Of a stretch of DNA of 64,000 nt, positions 17,169 to 26,100 are shown in pieces. The stretch is taken from contig JAHEZJ010000004.1 in assembly GCA_023251135.1 (NCBI GenBank), positions 62,001 to 126,000 on the forward strand, read 5' to 3'. Source of the DNA: Flavobacterium sp. (GTDB lineage: Bacteria > Bacteroidota > Bacteroidia > Flavobacteriales > Flavobacteriaceae). The number at the start of each line of letters is the position of its first letter. The first letter of the stretch is position 1. The notes under the pieces were generated by a model. That model had not been told where the DNA came from. It saw only the letters and a list, made by a program, of their open reading frames with translations, and made no database searches. The position numbers and the translations under genes are program-made.

Positions 17169-18365
17169 TTAAGATTTACCTTTTAATTTTTCAGCCATAT
17201 AATTATCCTTGTCCTTGAAGTAAGGCGCAGAATTTCCGGAATCTGACATGCTTTGATACATACGACCGGCAGCATTCCCCATAGCATCCGCTACCATTGT
17301 TGTCCCTTGAGATGTAGTATTGACAATGGAAGTTGTAGAATTACTAAACATACTGGTCACTTTTTGTCCCAGTGCACCGCCACCTCCGGCATGAACAATG
17401 TAATTGGCAACAGAAGGGACAGTGAAATAACCTATAATTCCAATAATCATAAAGACCAAATAGGCAACATCAGTCCTGCTAAAGAAAGTCTCTCCATATT
17501 CTCCAGCTTGCGCAATATCAATCTTTAGCATATTCTCCTGAATTTTTCCAATGATGCTTCCAAATATGTTAGCCACAGGAAGCCACAGATAGATATTGAT
17601 GTAACGTGCCAGCCAGACGGTAAGGGTGTGTTGAAAACCATCGAAGACCGAAATGCCAAAAACGATTGGACCTAAAATAGAAAGTACCACCAATTGAAAA
17701 GTCCGCAGCGTATCGATGCACAGGGAAGCAGCTTCAAATAATACGCGCAGTACCTCGCTCATCCACTCCTTTACTGAATTTCGGAAATTATAAGAGGCCT
17801 TGCTCATGGCAAATTTGATATCATTTCCAATACCATCGAGCATTCCCTGCCCACTTGGATCTGCATCATCATGGGTATAGCGGTACCATTTATCCTGGTC
17901 GCCGCTTCCAGTAGAACCCACATACATTTTCCAGGGATCTGTTTCTTTGAGTGCTTCTTCTTTATCTTTAAGCAGTCTTTCAATCGCTTTGTTGGATCCT
18001 TCTACCATTGCAGAAGTTGCTGTAACGGTAGGTTTCATGACACCATTTATCATATAGAGGACAGAGGGAAAAATCATAATGCAAAATCCGATAACAAAGG
18101 GACGAAAGAGCGGGTAAAAATCTATGGGTTCAGCACTGGCTATATGTCGCCAGACTCTTGAGGCGATATACCAAATAGCTGCAAAACCGGCAAGTCCCTG
18201 TCCCACGCCAATCAGGTTACTGCATAAAGGCATCATTTCATCATACAATTTTTCCAGTACACTATGCAGGCCGTTCATGTCTTCAGCAATTCCTTGTGCG
18301 TGAATGGTAAATGGCATTATCATTGCAAAAAGAGCAAGTAGTAATGGCTTACTTATCTTTATCAT
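17169..18365 (-). CDS. traJ: Conjugative transposon protein TraJ (VirB6-like)
   Basis: 398-residue polytopic inner-membrane protein, VirB6-like channel component. A signal-like start (LLLALFAMIMPFTIHAQG) is followed by spans around LIGVGQGLAGFAAIWYIASRVW, PFVIGFCIMIFPSVLYMIN, TFQLVVLSILGPIVFGISVF, YLWLPVANIFGSIIG and YLVFMIIGIIGYFTVPSVANYIV, and by a Ser/Gly/Thr-rich C-terminal tail. The region HAGGGGALGQKVT is typical of TraJ. Its start lies 12 bases after the preceding traI-like gene's stop. Confidence 0.92.
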   Translation of the reverse strand: MIKISKPLLLALFAMIMPFTIHAQGIAEDMNGLHSVLEKLYDEMMPLCSNLIGVGQGLAGFAAIWYIASRVWRHIASAEPIDFYPLFRPFVIGFCIMIFPSVLYMINGVMKPTVTATSAMVEGSNKAIERLLKDKEEALKETDPWKMYVGSTGSGDQDKWYRYTHDDADPSGQGMLDGIGNDIKFAMSKASYNFRNSVKEWMSEVLRVLFEAASLCIDTLRTFQLVVLSILGPIVFGISVFDGFQHTLTVWLARYINIYLWLPVANIFGSIIGKIQENMLKIDIAQAGEYGETFFSRTDVAYLVFMIIGIIGYFTVPSVANYIVHAGGGGALGQKVTSMFSNSTTSIVNTTSQGTTMVADAMGNAAGRMYQSMSDSGNSAPYFKDKDNYMAEKLKGKS

Positions 18366-18376
18366 AACCGTTAGAT

Positions 18377-19012
18377 TTAATTATTTAGCTTATAAATACT
18401 GCGCATTGCGCGGGTATCATTGCGCTCTTTTGCACGCTGTAAAGCCAGTACAGCAGTATTATTGTTGAAGTTTCTCAGGAACAAAAGTTTGTCCTGCATA
18501 TCTGCATATATTTTGTCAATAGCAGCTAGCCTTTCATCATCAGACATTCGCATTTTATTAGCGGTAATCACCGATGTGAGTTCATCAAGATTTCTAAGAC
18601 TTTGCTTAAAAAGATTATTGTATACCCTTTCGAAATAGGCAATTTCTTCAGCATTGAAATTTTTACTGTCCCTAAAGCGGCTAAAAGCGGACTTATATTC
18701 TTTTACCAGCAGCACCTGATAATTCACAATATCACCTATACGCCTGTAATTCTTAACTGTGGGACTAACCTGCATCAGCGCGTCAAGAAATGTTTCATGA
18801 AGGCTGAAATTTCCTTCAGACAAATCTTTTACCGTATTATAACCTCCACTTAGTATTTCATAGCCCTTTTTCATATCCTTTAAAATCTGTTTGAACTGGG
18901 CTAACTTCTCTATGTTCAAAATCAATTGCTGGATTTCCTGTTTTTGAGCGGTTATCTGCGATGGAAATAGCAACCCGATAAATACAATTCCTGTAATCAG
19001 TAATTTTTTCAT
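18377..19012 (-). CDS. TraI-like exported conjugation protein (copy 1 of 3)
   Basis: 211-residue exported protein with a signal peptide (LLITGIVFIGLLFPSQITAQ). The mature part is helical: GYEILSGGYNTVKDLSEGNFSLHETFLDALMQVSP, then YFERVYNNLFKQSLRNLDELTSVI and MSDDERLAAIDKIYADM. The same arrangement recurs in the next two genes upstream. By position (between traG and traJ) these are TraI-type, VirB5-like proteins, a minor pilus or channel component. The copies are diverged rather than recent duplicates. It overlaps the next gene by four bases. Confidence 0.72.
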   Translation of the reverse strand: MKKLLITGIVFIGLLFPSQITAQKQEIQQLILNIEKLAQFKQILKDMKKGYEILSGGYNTVKDLSEGNFSLHETFLDALMQVSPTVKNYRRIGDIVNYQVLLVKEYKSAFSRFRDSKNFNAEEIAYFERVYNNLFKQSLRNLDELTSVITANKMRMSDDERLAAIDKIYADMQDKLLFLRNFNNNTAVLALQRAKERNDTRAMRSIYKLNN

Positions 19013-19638
19013 GGCAAATCAGTATTAATGCCGTTTACGACACGGCTGTTTTTTGCTTCTTTAAATTCGGCTGCTTTTGATACAGCCAGTATTTTAGTTT
19101 CATTACTGAAGCTCTCAGAAAAAGCGTAGTTATCCAGCATATTCTGGTAAATCATATCAATGCGTTTCATTCGTTCATCATCTTTCATTTCTAACTTTCC
19201 GTCCGTAACGATTGTTAGAAGCTCATCCAGATTGGTATCACAATTTTTGATTAACCTTTCAAAGACCCTTTTGATATAATCGACTTCATCTCCATGAAAC
19301 AAATCATCCTGCCGGATTTGCTGATGTAATGTCTTGTAGCTTTTCATGATTTTTGTCTGGAGCTCTATAATTTCCGTTACCCTTGCATACTTTTTTATTT
19401 TGGGGTTGACTGTCTTAAGGGAATTCAGGTAAGCGGTATGAAGATTAAATTCTCCACGTTTGAAATCTCCTATGGTATTCAGTCCTTTTTTGACTGCGGA
19501 ATAACCTTTTTGTGCATATCCGATATAGACTTGCAGGGCTGCTATTTGCTCTAAAAGCATCCTTTGCTGTTTTGCCTGTGCCTGAAGATTCCCTGTGGTC
19601 AGTGCAGTAAAAAGCACGAGTAAAAATATTTTTTTCAT
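19009..19638 (-). CDS. TraI-like exported conjugation protein (copy 2 of 3)
   Basis: 209-residue exported protein with signal peptide KIFLLVLFTALTTGNLQAQ. It aligns over its full length with copy 1: GYSAVKKGLNTIGDFKRGEFNLHTAYLNSL, YIKRVFERLIKNCDTNLDELLTIV, MKDDERMKRIDMIYQNM and a C-terminal KAAEFKEAKN. Its stop overlaps copy 1 by four bases (coupled translation). Which of the three copies performs the usual TraI role cannot be told. Confidence 0.72.
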   Translation of the reverse strand: MKKIFLLVLFTALTTGNLQAQAKQQRMLLEQIAALQVYIGYAQKGYSAVKKGLNTIGDFKRGEFNLHTAYLNSLKTVNPKIKKYARVTEIIELQTKIMKSYKTLHQQIRQDDLFHGDEVDYIKRVFERLIKNCDTNLDELLTIVTDGKLEMKDDERMKRIDMIYQNMLDNYAFSESFSNETKILAVSKAAEFKEAKNSRVVNGINTDLP

Positions 19639-19653
19639 GATTTTATTTTTTGT

Positions 19654-20340
19654 TTACGGAATTCCGTAAAATTGTTTAACGGATTTGACATCATGCTCTG
19701 TTTTGGCTCTTTGAAGACTCAGTAGTATATTCTGTCTGTTGAAGAGTGTCAGGTCATCATAATTAGCATCAATCTGATCTGCAGCAGCATTTATAATCTC
19801 CAGTCTTTTGGCATCACTCATCTGTGTGGTAAAAGAATCCAATACAAGGAAAATCTGATCGATGTTTTTCAGGCTTTCATTTAATATTCCCGAGTACACA
19901 CTTTGCATATAATCGAGTTCACTGGCCTTAAAATGAGCATCTTTTTGAAACAGGTTCCAGGCTCTTTCATATTCATCTACCAAACGAACCTGCTTTTCAC
20001 TGATATCTTTGATACGCTGGTAATAGGTAATGATAGACTTGACTTTTGCCAGTTCTTCATAATAATTCTTGTAGAGTTCTTTTTGTTTCTGGGTCCAATC
20101 GGAAATCTCATCCAGCTTTAGTTTGGAGAGTATATTTTCTATTTTTTTCTGCGCATTCTGAAGCCAGATCGTTTTGTTCTGCAGTTTTTGGATTCTTAAA
20201 TCAATAGCCTTAATTACCTTTTTGGCAACCGCTTTTACAATTTCTAAAATCGGTATTGCTGCAACCGTTGCCGGTCTTGCCGGAGTGCTGATCAGTAAAA
20301 AGCACAACAGGCAAATCATGATTTTCTTTTTTGTTTTCAT
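19654..20340 (-). CDS. traI: TraI-like exported conjugation protein (copy 3 of 3)
   Basis: 228-residue exported protein, signal peptide MICLLCFLLISTPARPA, then VAAIPILEIVKAVAKKVIKAIDLRIQKLQNKTIWLQNAQKKIENILSKLKL. That N-terminal stretch is the classical start of TraI in Bacteroidetes elements. The second half aligns with copies 1 and 2 (YMQSVYSGILNESLKNIDQIFLVL, MSDAKRLEIINAAADQI). Because it sits first after traG and has the extended N-terminal helix, this copy is the best candidate for the ancestral traI. Confidence 0.78.
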   Translation of the reverse strand: MKTKKKIMICLLCFLLISTPARPATVAAIPILEIVKAVAKKVIKAIDLRIQKLQNKTIWLQNAQKKIENILSKLKLDEISDWTQKQKELYKNYYEELAKVKSIITYYQRIKDISEKQVRLVDEYERAWNLFQKDAHFKASELDYMQSVYSGILNESLKNIDQIFLVLDSFTTQMSDAKRLEIINAAADQIDANYDDLTLFNRQNILLSLQRAKTEHDVKSVKQFYGIP

Positions 20341-20368
20341 AAGTATTGTTGTTTAGTTTTTATATTTT

Positions 20369-22834
20369 TTATGCTCTTAAGTCATTAGCAAGTGCCGCAA
20401 TGCCTTTTCTGATGTCTCCATCAAATTTCTTAGCATACGCCTGTACTTTTACTTTTTCAGTTTCTTCAGTTGTGTAGGCATAATACTCCTCAAGGGAGAC
20501 CTCTGTGCGGTATACTTTAGACTGCATACCTCCAAGGGAGATAAACACTTCTTTGTATTTCTTATCAGGATCATTGGCTTTGTTTACCGATAGTACGAGT
20601 GCCTTTTCTTTTTCGGTAAGCCCAAGCAGTTCCTGAATCTGTTCGAACTTATTTTGATACTTACTCTGGTCCAGTAGTATTTTGCAGTCACTGTTATTGA
20701 TAATAGCCTGTTTAACGACCGGAGAGGATATAATATCTTCTACTTCCTGAGTCACTACAATGGCTTCCCCAAAGAATTTACGAACAGTCTTGAATAAATA
20801 CCGAATATATTCTGCCATTCCTTCCTTGGCTATAGCTTTCCAGGCTTCTTCAATCAGGATCATTTTACGGACTCCTTTAAGCTTGCGCATTTTACTGATA
20901 AAGACTTCCATGATAATGATGGTCACCACGGGAAAGAGTATCGGATGGTCTTTGATATTATCGAGTTCAAAAACAATAAAACGTTCTTTCAACAGATCCA
21001 AATTCTCCGTAGCGTTGAGCAGGTAATCAAATTCTCCTCCCTTGTAGTAAGGACGCAGTACGTACAGAAAATTGTTTACATCAAAATCCTTTTCCTTTAC
21101 CTTGTCACCCTCTAATATGGATACAAACTCATTTTTTAGAAATTCATAAAAGCTGTCAAAGCAGGGAAACAAATCAGAATTGCTATCTAACTTTTCATAA
21201 TACAATTGCAGTGCATTGGACAATGCAACATATTCACTTCGATTGAATGTTTCATTGTCTTTTTTCCAGAGTGCTAATAACAATGTTTTAATACTTTCTT
21301 TTTTTTCGGTATCAAGCGAATCGCCTTCACTGATATAAAAGGGATTAAACCGGATTGGGTTCTTTTCATCATAGGTAAAGTAATAGCCCTTTACCATATC
21401 ACACAATCCTTTGTAGCTGTGCCCGACATCAACAAGTACAACATGAGTTCCCTGCTCATAGTAACTTCTAACCATATGATTGGTGAAAAATGATTTACCG
21501 CTTCCTGAAGGTCCCAATATAAATTTGTTACGATTGGTACAAACCCCCATTTTAACAGGCTCGTCGCTAATATCTACATGAACCGGTTTTCCTGTCAAAC
21601 GGTCTCCTAATCGAATTCCAGTTGGGCTAAGGGAAGAACGATAGCCTGTTTCCAGATTCAGGAAGCATGTCGCTTGTTCTGTAAACGTATCGAAAGTGTC
21701 GTTCATTGGGAAATCTGCGGAATTCCCGGGAATTCCTGCCCAAAATATTTGTGCGGCTCCCACCGTTTCCTGTTTGGCTGCTGCATCCATCTGAGCCAGT
21801 GCGGAAGAAACTTTGTTCTTCAGGTCTTTGAGCTCTTCTTTGTTGTCCGTCCAGATCAGTACATTAAAATGTGCTTTGACAGGCAGTCGCTGCTGGCTGA
21901 TAGCCTCGTTAAGAAAATCATTAGTGGCATCACGTGCAATCAGGTTCTCCCTGCTGTAGGCTGATAAGGATTGCAGTCGCAGTCTTTTACTTTCGAGTTT
22001 TTGCAGTGTTTTTTGAAAATCTTCTATAAAAATGTATTGATTATAAATGTGGTTACAGGAAAGTAATTGCCCCAGAGTCGAAGCAAATCCGATACTGAAT
22101 TTGGTCTTATCAGTAGAATACCGGTCGTAGTTAATTCTCGAACCGCATAAGGCAGGCAGATCAGCTGCATCTCCTAACGTATAAATCTGGCAATGCTTGT
22201 CACCTACCTGAAGACCATCATCAAAAGCAATATCTTTAAAAACAAATGAGTTTTGTTTTTCAGACAAAAAGCAATATTGTTCAATGATACCAATCTTTCT
22301 GCTGTGGCTGTTAAGTTCATTATTACCAAGGCGGGTCAATTTCACAAAACCACTGTCTTCCAGTATGCGTCTGAATTGTCCGGTACTATCAATAAATTCT
22401 TGGCGCAGCTGTGCTTTTAATGTTTCTTCAGGAACAATAGAAGCTCTAAGTAAATTTGAAAATAGGGAACTTGACGTTTTTCTGCCTGCCGGTTTTTTGG
22501 TCAGGAAAATGTAACAGGAATGATCCAGAAAGGGACGTTCATTAAAAAAGCGCTCACTGCTTCGGGTAAGAAAACTCGAATCTTCACTTGTGAAATCGGG
22601 CTCAAACTTGCTGTCTATAAACCAGTCCTGTTTATGGAATACACTAAATTTCGGCAATAACTTTATGGCTTTGAGCCACGCCTGATGAAATGCTTCGTAT
22701 TCCTGATCCGACAAGGTAAATATCTCGGGCAGTTCTGCTCTAAACACTACTGTCACATCTCCTTGTTTGGACAGGATGCAATCATGCTCTACATCCATAA
22801 TTGGTAAAATATCATCTATCATCTTTTCCATCAT
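20369..22834 (-). CDS. traG: TraG conjugation ATPase (VirB4-like)
   Basis: 821-residue ATPase that powers the transfer channel. The N-terminal half is the TraG/VirB4 N-domain (LPIMDVEHDCILSKQGDVTVVF). Walker A GPSGSGKSFF is at about 441-449, and Walker B with the acidic pair at about 670 (KMILIEEAWKAIAKEGMAEYI). The motif VVTQEVEDIISSPVVKQAI, typical of VirB4, follows. Length is as expected for TraG. Position before traI and after traF is standard. The gene is intact, so the energy source of the channel is present although relaxase and coupling protein are not. Confidence 0.95.
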   Translation of the reverse strand: MMEKMIDDILPIMDVEHDCILSKQGDVTVVFRAELPEIFTLSDQEYEAFHQAWLKAIKLLPKFSVFHKQDWFIDSKFEPDFTSEDSSFLTRSSERFFNERPFLDHSCYIFLTKKPAGRKTSSSLFSNLLRASIVPEETLKAQLRQEFIDSTGQFRRILEDSGFVKLTRLGNNELNSHSRKIGIIEQYCFLSEKQNSFVFKDIAFDDGLQVGDKHCQIYTLGDAADLPALCGSRINYDRYSTDKTKFSIGFASTLGQLLSCNHIYNQYIFIEDFQKTLQKLESKRLRLQSLSAYSRENLIARDATNDFLNEAISQQRLPVKAHFNVLIWTDNKEELKDLKNKVSSALAQMDAAAKQETVGAAQIFWAGIPGNSADFPMNDTFDTFTEQATCFLNLETGYRSSLSPTGIRLGDRLTGKPVHVDISDEPVKMGVCTNRNKFILGPSGSGKSFFTNHMVRSYYEQGTHVVLVDVGHSYKGLCDMVKGYYFTYDEKNPIRFNPFYISEGDSLDTEKKESIKTLLLALWKKDNETFNRSEYVALSNALQLYYEKLDSNSDLFPCFDSFYEFLKNEFVSILEGDKVKEKDFDVNNFLYVLRPYYKGGEFDYLLNATENLDLLKERFIVFELDNIKDHPILFPVVTIIIMEVFISKMRKLKGVRKMILIEEAWKAIAKEGMAEYIRYLFKTVRKFFGEAIVVTQEVEDIISSPVVKQAIINNSDCKILLDQSKYQNKFEQIQELLGLTEKEKALVLSVNKANDPDKKYKEVFISLGGMQSKVYRTEVSLEEYYAYTTEETEKVKVQAYAKKFDGDIRKGIAALANDLRA

Positions 22835-22871
22835 CCTCTTTTTTTACCGCTCAGCTAATGCTGAGCAAATT

Positions 22872-23189
22872 CTATTTCTTCATCATAAATATTTTTCTGC
22901 TTTGCGATTTCACAGCTTTTGGAATCTGTCGCTTCGCCAATGCTTTCATCATTCCATATTCACCGTATTGATGGCTCATTTTATATATTTTCAAAACCCA
23001 CAATGTTCCTGAAATACCAATAATTCCGATACAGATTAAAGAGGGTAATCCGGCTATGTACATAATGGCAAACAGTATCATAAGGACAATTACGCCACCA
23101 CCCAAATACCAGATATATTGTGCTTTTAAACCCTTAAACTCTATGCTTTGATTAATTCCTTTGTTGATTTGATACACACTGTTTGACAT
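22872..23189 (-). CDS. traF: Conjugative transposon protein TraF (DUF4133)
   Basis: 105-residue inner-membrane protein, VirB3-like. Pattern: VYQINKGINQSIEFKGLKAQYIWYLGGGVIVLMILFAIMYIAGLPSLICIGIIGISGTLWVLKIY, two membrane spans followed by the Tyr/Gly segment HQYGEYGMMKALAKRQIP. This is the DUF4133 signature. It is 37 bases upstream of traG in transcription order. In most elements traE lies immediately before it; here a 5.6 kb gene has been inserted between them. Confidence 0.92.
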   Translation of the reverse strand: MSNSVYQINKGINQSIEFKGLKAQYIWYLGGGVIVLMILFAIMYIAGLPSLICIGIIGISGTLWVLKIYKMSHQYGEYGMMKALAKRQIPKAVKSQSRKIFMMKK

Positions 23190-23199
23190 GGTATTTAAT

Positions 23200-26100
23200 T
23201 TAAAATTTCATCCTGCTGCTGCGTCTCATTTCTGAAAAAGAGCGTTCCTGCCATTTATCAGTATTGCTTTCTACCCCTTTGAAACGCTGTGATTCTTCAC
23301 TGCTCTTTATTGGGAGTTGAATTACCGGAGCTGTATCCGTTAATTTTGTTTCATTACTGAGACTAGCCTCTTGCGGATTGGCTTCTTTCAATTGGTTCTC
23401 CTGAATTTTCAGGGCTATTTCCCTTTCCAGACTAAAGAGGTCGCTTTTCATTTTTTGAAGCTCATCTTCCTGACTAAATACTCTTGTGGTTAATTGTTGT
23501 AATTCCGGCAGTTGGTTTTCAATATCATTCAGTGACTTTTGGTATTTAGACCTGAGATGTTCCACCTTATCAATGGCATTTAGAAAATGGCGGGCTGCCA
23601 ATTTTGGATTGTCCACATTTGGAGTTCCTCCATTGGAAGTATATTTAATGCCATCCTCCAAGCGTTGTGCATAAAAGCTGTTGGAGTAACGGTACTGGTA
23701 CAAACCATCATTTTGATAGGCTTCACGTTCTCTCTTTATATAGAGCCCAAAATCATATAACTTCCCAATTTGTTTGGCCTGGTTTTCTCCTTCTGGAGGT
23801 TTCCAGTTTTTATAGAGCAGGATAATTTCTTTGCCGATACTTTCTGGATCTGCTGTCTTGCAGTTATACAACTCTATAGGATTTGCTTTGGAACCATCAG
23901 GTTCATACTTCAGATTGTTTTTGTAAAAACTGTGATCAGCAGTTAGTTTGTCCAGTGTTTTAGTGGTGATTCCTTTTTCCTCCATTAGGTATTCAACCTG
24001 ATATTTAGTTCTGGAAATTTCCTTGTAATGTGCTTTTTTAAGGCTTTCCATTACCGTTACTTTTTTCTCCAATTTTGATTTTTCCAGTAATGAAGTATCA
24101 CCAGATAGCACTGCGATATATTCTGAAAAGTTCATTCCACTTTGCTCATCCATGGCTCCCTCATCAATAGTCCTCATATTAAGTTCACAATTTTTCATCT
24201 GACTGATAAAAGTCTGTTTGTTCTTGAGTAGATTGAATTTGTAATTGTCCAGGGATTGCTCTGTGGCATAGATGAAATTTTTCACTTTATTCCCATAGTG
24301 CTGTTTGGCGACTTCATTACCTTGTCTGCTGCCCCGGCCGTTGCGTTGTCCCAGGTCAGATGGTCTCCAGGGAATATCCATATGATGCATCGCCACAACA
24401 CGTTTTTGCACATTAAGTCCAGTGCCTGCTTTTTCTGTACTGCCCAAAAGAATACGTATCTCACCAGTATTCATTTTAGAAAACAACTCCGGTTTCTTTT
24501 TATCGGTCCAGTCGTGTATATAGGTAATCTCATGATCCGGGATATTAAAATCCCTTACCAGTTTTTCTTTAAGGGCATCGTACATATTAAAGTCATCCGG
24601 CTTGGGGGTCCCGATATCCGAAAAAACAATCTGAGTGCCTTTATGCTCCATGGAACCCTGATAAATTTCAGCCACATTTCTGGCGCATGTATTAACCTTA
24701 TTATTCGGGTGATCACTATATCTTTCATTTATCAGCCTCATATCGGCAGCCATTTTTTTAGCGTAATTAGTAGCTATAAGCATCCTGCCTTTGTCTTCCT
24801 GCGAGGTAAGAGGTGCCCTGCCTATAAGTGTCGCATTACCTGTTTTGGCAAACTGCATGAGTTGGATAATGAATTCGGTTTGTTCCGGTGTCGGGCTGAC
24901 ATTGATAAGTCGCTCTTCAATTTCAGGTTTGTCCAGATCAATATGTTTTGCTGTTTTATAATCGGTAATCTCATTATAGAACAGTGCCAGTTCCGGAACT
25001 TTAATAAAATGGCGAAAACGCTCTTTGGCAATAATCTCGTTGGTGACAGAAAATTCAAAATCAGTCGTTTTTCTGGCAAAAACAGCTGCCCACCCGTCAA
25101 AGTTTTCAATATGCTGGCGTTCCATTTCTTTAGGGCGCAGGTATTTGAAAAGAAGGTACATTTCTGTCAGACTATTGGATATAGGGGTACCGGAAAGAAA
25201 GGTCACACACAGATCCGAATCGAATTTTTCCTGAAGCGTGCGTACCGCAAATAACATATTAAGCGCCTTTTGGCTTCCCTGCATATTTCCAATTCCGGCA
25301 ACACGGTCATGACGGGTAGTGAAAGTCAGATTTTTGAATTTGTGAGATTCATCTACAAACAAATGATCAATCCCCATTTCTTTAAAGTTGATGCCGCTGT
25401 CCTTTTTATCTTCTATATCTTTGAGCAGTGTTTTTAGTCTGCCGTCCAGATTATTTTTTCGTATTTCAAGACCTTTTAATATTTTCTTGGAGATATCGCC
25501 TCCCAGATCTCTGGCCGTATCAAGGTCCCGTTCTATATTATCCAACTCATTTTGTAAGATCTCTTTTTGTATTTCGGATGACTGCGGAATTTTACCAAAC
25601 TGATCGTGGGTTAAAATGATACAGTCCCAATTGTTATTTTTAATCTCATGGAAGAGTCTCATTCTTTTGGCCGGGGTAAAATCATTTTCACCAGGTGCTA
25701 AAATCCGGGCATTGGGATAAGCCTTTCGATAGGTTGCAGCAATTTGATTTACATTGGCATTCAATGCCAGTATTGCAGGCTTATGAATAATTCCTAATCG
25801 TTTCATTTCATTGGCAGCCACAATCATGGTTAATGTTTTTCCAAGCCCAACCTCATGATCGATTAAAGCGCCACGGTTCTGAATGATACGCCATGCCGCA
25901 TTTTTCTGAGAACTGTACAAGTCTTCAATCTCCAGAGCTTTTTTATCCAAACCCGGAAAGCTCAGATGACTTCCATTATATTCTCGCAATACGTAACAAT
26001 TAAACGTATTGTTATAGAGATTTTCCAATTCATTTTTGTCATTTATTGGCAATTCCTGCAGCCACTCAATAAAGCCGTTACGGATGTTTTCAATTTTTTG

